From NCBI GenBank assembly GCA_002501135.1, contig DLRQ01000041.1:4111-18305 (forward strand): 14,195 nt of DNA, in the 5' to 3' direction. Below the pieces are notes generated by a model. It ran no database searches. It worked only from the letters and a program-made list of their open reading frames with translations, and had not been told where the DNA came from. Position numbers and translations under genes: made by a program. Numbering within the stretch: the stretch's first letter is position 1; the number at the start of each line of letters is the position of its first letter. This DNA is from Candidatus Neomicrothrix sp. UBA7884. Lineage in GTDB: Bacteria; Actinomycetota; Acidimicrobiia; Acidimicrobiales; MedAcidi-G1. Positions 12,304-14,195 of the stretch are shown here, piece by piece.

Positions 12304-12516
12304 ATGCAAGCAATGGCATGCCCCCACTGCGGCGAACCCCTCGACCAGGTGCTCGACCTCCCCTACGGCTACTGGGAGTGGGACGGTGAGCGCTACAACC
12401 TCAAGAGCACCGCAGACACCGTCAACGTGGCCCCCTGGGCCTGCAACAGCTGCCTCCGCTCGCTGCGGCCATTCCACCCACAGGACGTGACGGCCGCCTC
12501 CCTCGCAGCCACCTGA
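12304..12516 (+). CDS. 70-residue zinc-ribbon-like protein
   Basis: The protein has CPHC (residues 6-9) and CNSC (47-50), two knuckles 37 residues apart, around an aromatic-rich middle (YGYWEWDGERYN). This is the layout of a single zinc ribbon or a rubredoxin-type metal site. No further domain is visible and I do not recognise the family. The ATG at 12304 is preferred over ATG 12313 because the 12-base GAAAGGACCCAC lies one base before it, exactly as for the SCP2-fold gene. It is 24 bases after that gene and 34 before the ferredoxin gene. A role as an assembly or coupling factor of the diiron system, like the small regulatory proteins of multicomponent monooxygenases, is possible but speculative. 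Confidence 0.7.
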   Translation: MQAMACPHCGEPLDQVLDLPYGYWEWDGERYNLKSTADTVNVAPWACNSCLRSLRPFHPQDVTAASLAAT

Positions 12517-12550
12517 GCAGCCCGATAAGGATCGGGGACGGGGACGCCTG

Positions 12551-13030
12551 GTGAGCCACAAGGTCATCGAAGACGAGTGCATCGGCTGCGGTGCCTGTGA
12601 GTTCGCCTGTCCACGTGAAGCCCTGCGCAAGACCGACACCTTCCTAGGGCTGTTCATCATCAACCCTCTGACCTGTGACGACTGTGGCGACTGCATTGAG
12701 AAGTGCCCCGTCTGGGCGATTGTTCCCGACCCCGACTGGCCTGTCTGCTACGACACCGGCTGCCCGCTCAGCTCAAAGCGCTACTCGTCGGTCGACTGCA
12801 ACGTCTGGCAGGAGCGCTGCGGCGCCTGTGGTTCCCCACTGTGGCGAAAGAGCGCCAGCGGCGATGAGTGGGCATGCCCCGGATGTGGGTTGAACCTGCG
12901 CGTCAGGTGCCCTCGCAGCCACCGGGTCGAGGAGGTTGCCGAGCGCTACCCCGACCTGACCGACTGGTTCGCCGAGACAACTCCCAACGGTCCCGACCTC
13001 GAGACTGCCCAGGTGGACGTGGCAGGCTGA
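12551..13030 (+). CDS. 2[4Fe-4S] ferredoxin fused to a rubredoxin-like CxxC/CPxC module
   Basis: The N-terminal half is a bacterial-type ferredoxin: CIGCGACEFACP (Cys 10, 13, 16, 20) and CDDCGDCIEKCP (42, 45, 48, 52). The C-terminal half has CGACG (90-93) and CPGCG (109-112), 15 residues between knuckles, resembling the short rubredoxin-like end of rubrerythrin or a zinc ribbon. Further Cys lie at 66, 71, 83 and 120, giving 16 in 159 residues. The ferredoxin half carries electrons; the second half could hold an Fe(Cys)4 centre that passes them to the diiron site, or only structural zinc. The start is GTG at 12551, after G-rich tandem CGGGGACGGGGACG with no ideal Shine-Dalgarno. It is the last gene of the diiron operon and converges on the acyl-CoA dehydrogenase gene 15 bases away. 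Confidence 0.85.
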   Translation: MSHKVIEDECIGCGACEFACPREALRKTDTFLGLFIINPLTCDDCGDCIEKCPVWAIVPDPDWPVCYDTGCPLSSKRYSSVDCNVWQERCGACGSPLWRKSASGDEWACPGCGLNLRVRCPRSHRVEEVAERYPDLTDWFAETTPNGPDLETAQVDVAG

Positions 13031-13045
13031 GCGGACATCGCCAGA

Positions 13046-14195
13046 TCAGTTGCCGAAGTCCCAGGTTCCCCCGGAGCGATGATGCCCTGACACGTTCTTG
13101 GCGATCAGGATTCGATGCACCTCGTCGGGTCCGTCGATTATCCGAAGCGACCTGGCCGTCTGGAACATGGCGGCCAGGGGCAGGTCGTCGGTGATCCCTG
13201 CGGCTCCCCAGACCTGAATCGCCCGGTCAACCACCCTCTCATAGGCAGCCGGCACGAAGACCTTGATCGCTGAGATATCGGTCCTCGGGTAGGAACCGTC
13301 ACGCATCTTCTCGGCACAGTTGATGGTCATGAGGCGGGCAGCCGAGATGTCCATGTAGGAGTCGGCGATAAAGCCCTGCACGAACTGCTTGGATTCCAGC
13401 ACACCCCCGTGGACCGTGCGTTCGGCCGCCCTTTCAACCATCAGGTCAAAGGCCCGCCACATCTGCCCAATCGAGTTCATGCAGTGGTAGATACGTCCTG
13501 CACCCAGGCGGTCCTGAGCAGCCTGATGGCCAGACCCCGTCTCCCCGAGTTGGTTCTCGAGGGGCACCCGTACGTTGTCGTAGACGATCTCGCAGTGATC
13601 GCTGGTGCCTCCCCAGACTCCTATTCCCCGAAGGATCTCCACACCGTCCGTATCTGAAGGCACGATTATCTGGGTCATGCGGGAGTTTCGGTCTGCCTCG
13701 CCGCCCCCGTCATCGGTCCGACACATCACGATGAAGAAATCTGCCTCCATGCCATTGGACGTGAACCACTTGTGACCGTTGATGACCCACTCATCACCGT
13801 CGCGCCTTGCCGTGGTCCTGAGCGACCGCGGGTCCGAACCGGGCTGGTCCGGCTCGGTCATCGAGAAACCGGACTGCATGTGTCCCTCGATCATCGGAAG
13901 CAGCCACTTTTGCTTCTGCTCCTCTGTGCCGTAGCGGACGAGAATCAACTGGTTGCCCGAGTTGGGGGCCATGACGCCGAACAGCGATGACGCACCGACC
14001 GCGTAGGCGAGCACCTCTTTCATGTAGGCCAGTTCCAAAAAATCGAGACCCGCTCCCCCGTACTCCTCTGGCAGGTGGGGCGCCCAGAGCCCCGCCTCCC
14101 TGACCTTTGCCCTGACACTGGAACGAAGCGCCCGAGCTTCCTCCCTGTCGCCCTCAGTCGTGTGACCACCACGATGGTCGGCCCAGAGCATGTTC
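13046..14195 (-). CDS. Acyl-CoA dehydrogenase family protein, N-terminus cut by window edge
   Basis: The frame is open through the right edge, so the true start lies outside. At least 381 residues of the C-terminal part are visible, against about 400 for a full protein. Family marks are the FAD-binding QSGFSMTEPDQPGSDPRSLRTTA, the WVINGHKWFTSNG block, the IVYDNVRVPLENQLGETGSG turn, the four-helix C-terminal domain, and RSLRIIDGPDEVHRILIAKN. The last segment replaces the usual YEGT catalytic Glu by the DGPDEVH form seen in the ACAD10/11-like branch, so the base may be an Asp or the chemistry may differ. Expected role: FAD-dependent alpha-beta dehydrogenation of an acyl-CoA, with electrons passed to ETF. 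It converges on the ferredoxin gene with no visible terminator. Confidence 0.92.
   Translation of the reverse strand, partial: NMLWADHRGGHTTEGDREEARALRSSVRAKVREAGLWAPHLPEEYGGAGLDFLELAYMKEVLAYAVGASSLFGVMAPNSGNQLILVRYGTEEQKQKWLLPMIEGHMQSGFSMTEPDQPGSDPRSLRTTARRDGDEWVINGHKWFTSNGMEADFFIVMCRTDDGGGEADRNSRMTQIIVPSDTDGVEILRGIGVWGGTSDHCEIVYDNVRVPLENQLGETGSGHQAAQDRLGAGRIYHCMNSIGQMWRAFDLMVERAAERTVHGGVLESKQFVQGFIADSYMDISAARLMTINCAEKMRDGSYPRTDISAIKVFVPAAYERVVDRAIQVWGAAGITDDLPLAAMFQTARSLRIIDGPDEVHRILIAKNVSGHHRSGGTWDFGN

Overview
The window is high-GC, gene-dense bacterial DNA. It probably comes from an uncultured actinobacterium, plausibly Acidimicrobiia-like. Pointers are strong G/C third positions, two different split-barrel flavoenzymes of types that usually bind F420, GTG and TTG starts, an SCP2-fold protein, an acyl-CoA dehydrogenase of the DGPDEVH type, and several genes that look leaderless. 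The taxonomic call is inference; no rRNA or marker gene is present. No tRNA, rRNA, CRISPR array or insertion sequence was seen.

Layout. 1-860 (-): a ZIP-family metal transporter cut by the left edge, with a promoter-operator abutting its start. 1106-1480 (-): a RidA enamine/imine deaminase. 1534-2822 (+): a secreted-type HExxH metallopeptidase domain whose Thr/Pro linker is split between two reading frames and whose N-terminus is missing. 2852-3274 (+) and 3305-3736 (-): two convergent F420/flavin-type split-barrel proteins. 3750-3968 (+): a coding-like two-helix membrane ORF with no start codon. 4075-4371 (+): an ABM-fold monooxygenase-like protein, followed by a candidate small RNA with a strong terminator. 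4622-4891 (+): a collapsed VOC/glyoxalase gene. 4993-5187 (+): an eight-cysteine miniprotein. 5279-5815 (+): a YczE-like membrane protein. 5934-6230 (+): a small PH-like protein whose stop overlaps that of a fatty-acid-hydroxylase-superfamily protein (6227-6895, -). 6992-10051 (+): a hexapeptide acyltransferase, an MFS transporter and a fatty acid desaturase in one direction. 10056-10538 (-): a flavin reductase-like protein.

The most distinctive part is 10539-13030. A promoter region with a perfect 8+8 palindrome drives four tightly spaced genes: a ferritin-like diiron protein with two DEARH motifs, an SCP2-fold lipid-binding protein, a 70-residue zinc-ribbon protein, and a 2[4Fe-4S] ferredoxin fused to a rubredoxin-like CxxC/CPxC module. 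With a flavin reductase divergent from it and an acyl-CoA dehydrogenase convergent to it (13046-14195, -, cut by the right edge), this looks like a self-contained diiron oxygenase or oxidase system with its own electron carrier and hydrophobic-substrate carrier. I cannot assign it to a described pathway.

Two themes cut across the window. First, four genes without a Shine-Dalgarno sequence share the arrangement TANNNT, then exactly six bases, then ATG, as expected for leaderless transcripts. Second, the 1.5-5.3 kb stretch holds several broken reading frames, most explained by a one-base loss. That is either local gene decay or consensus error in the assembly.
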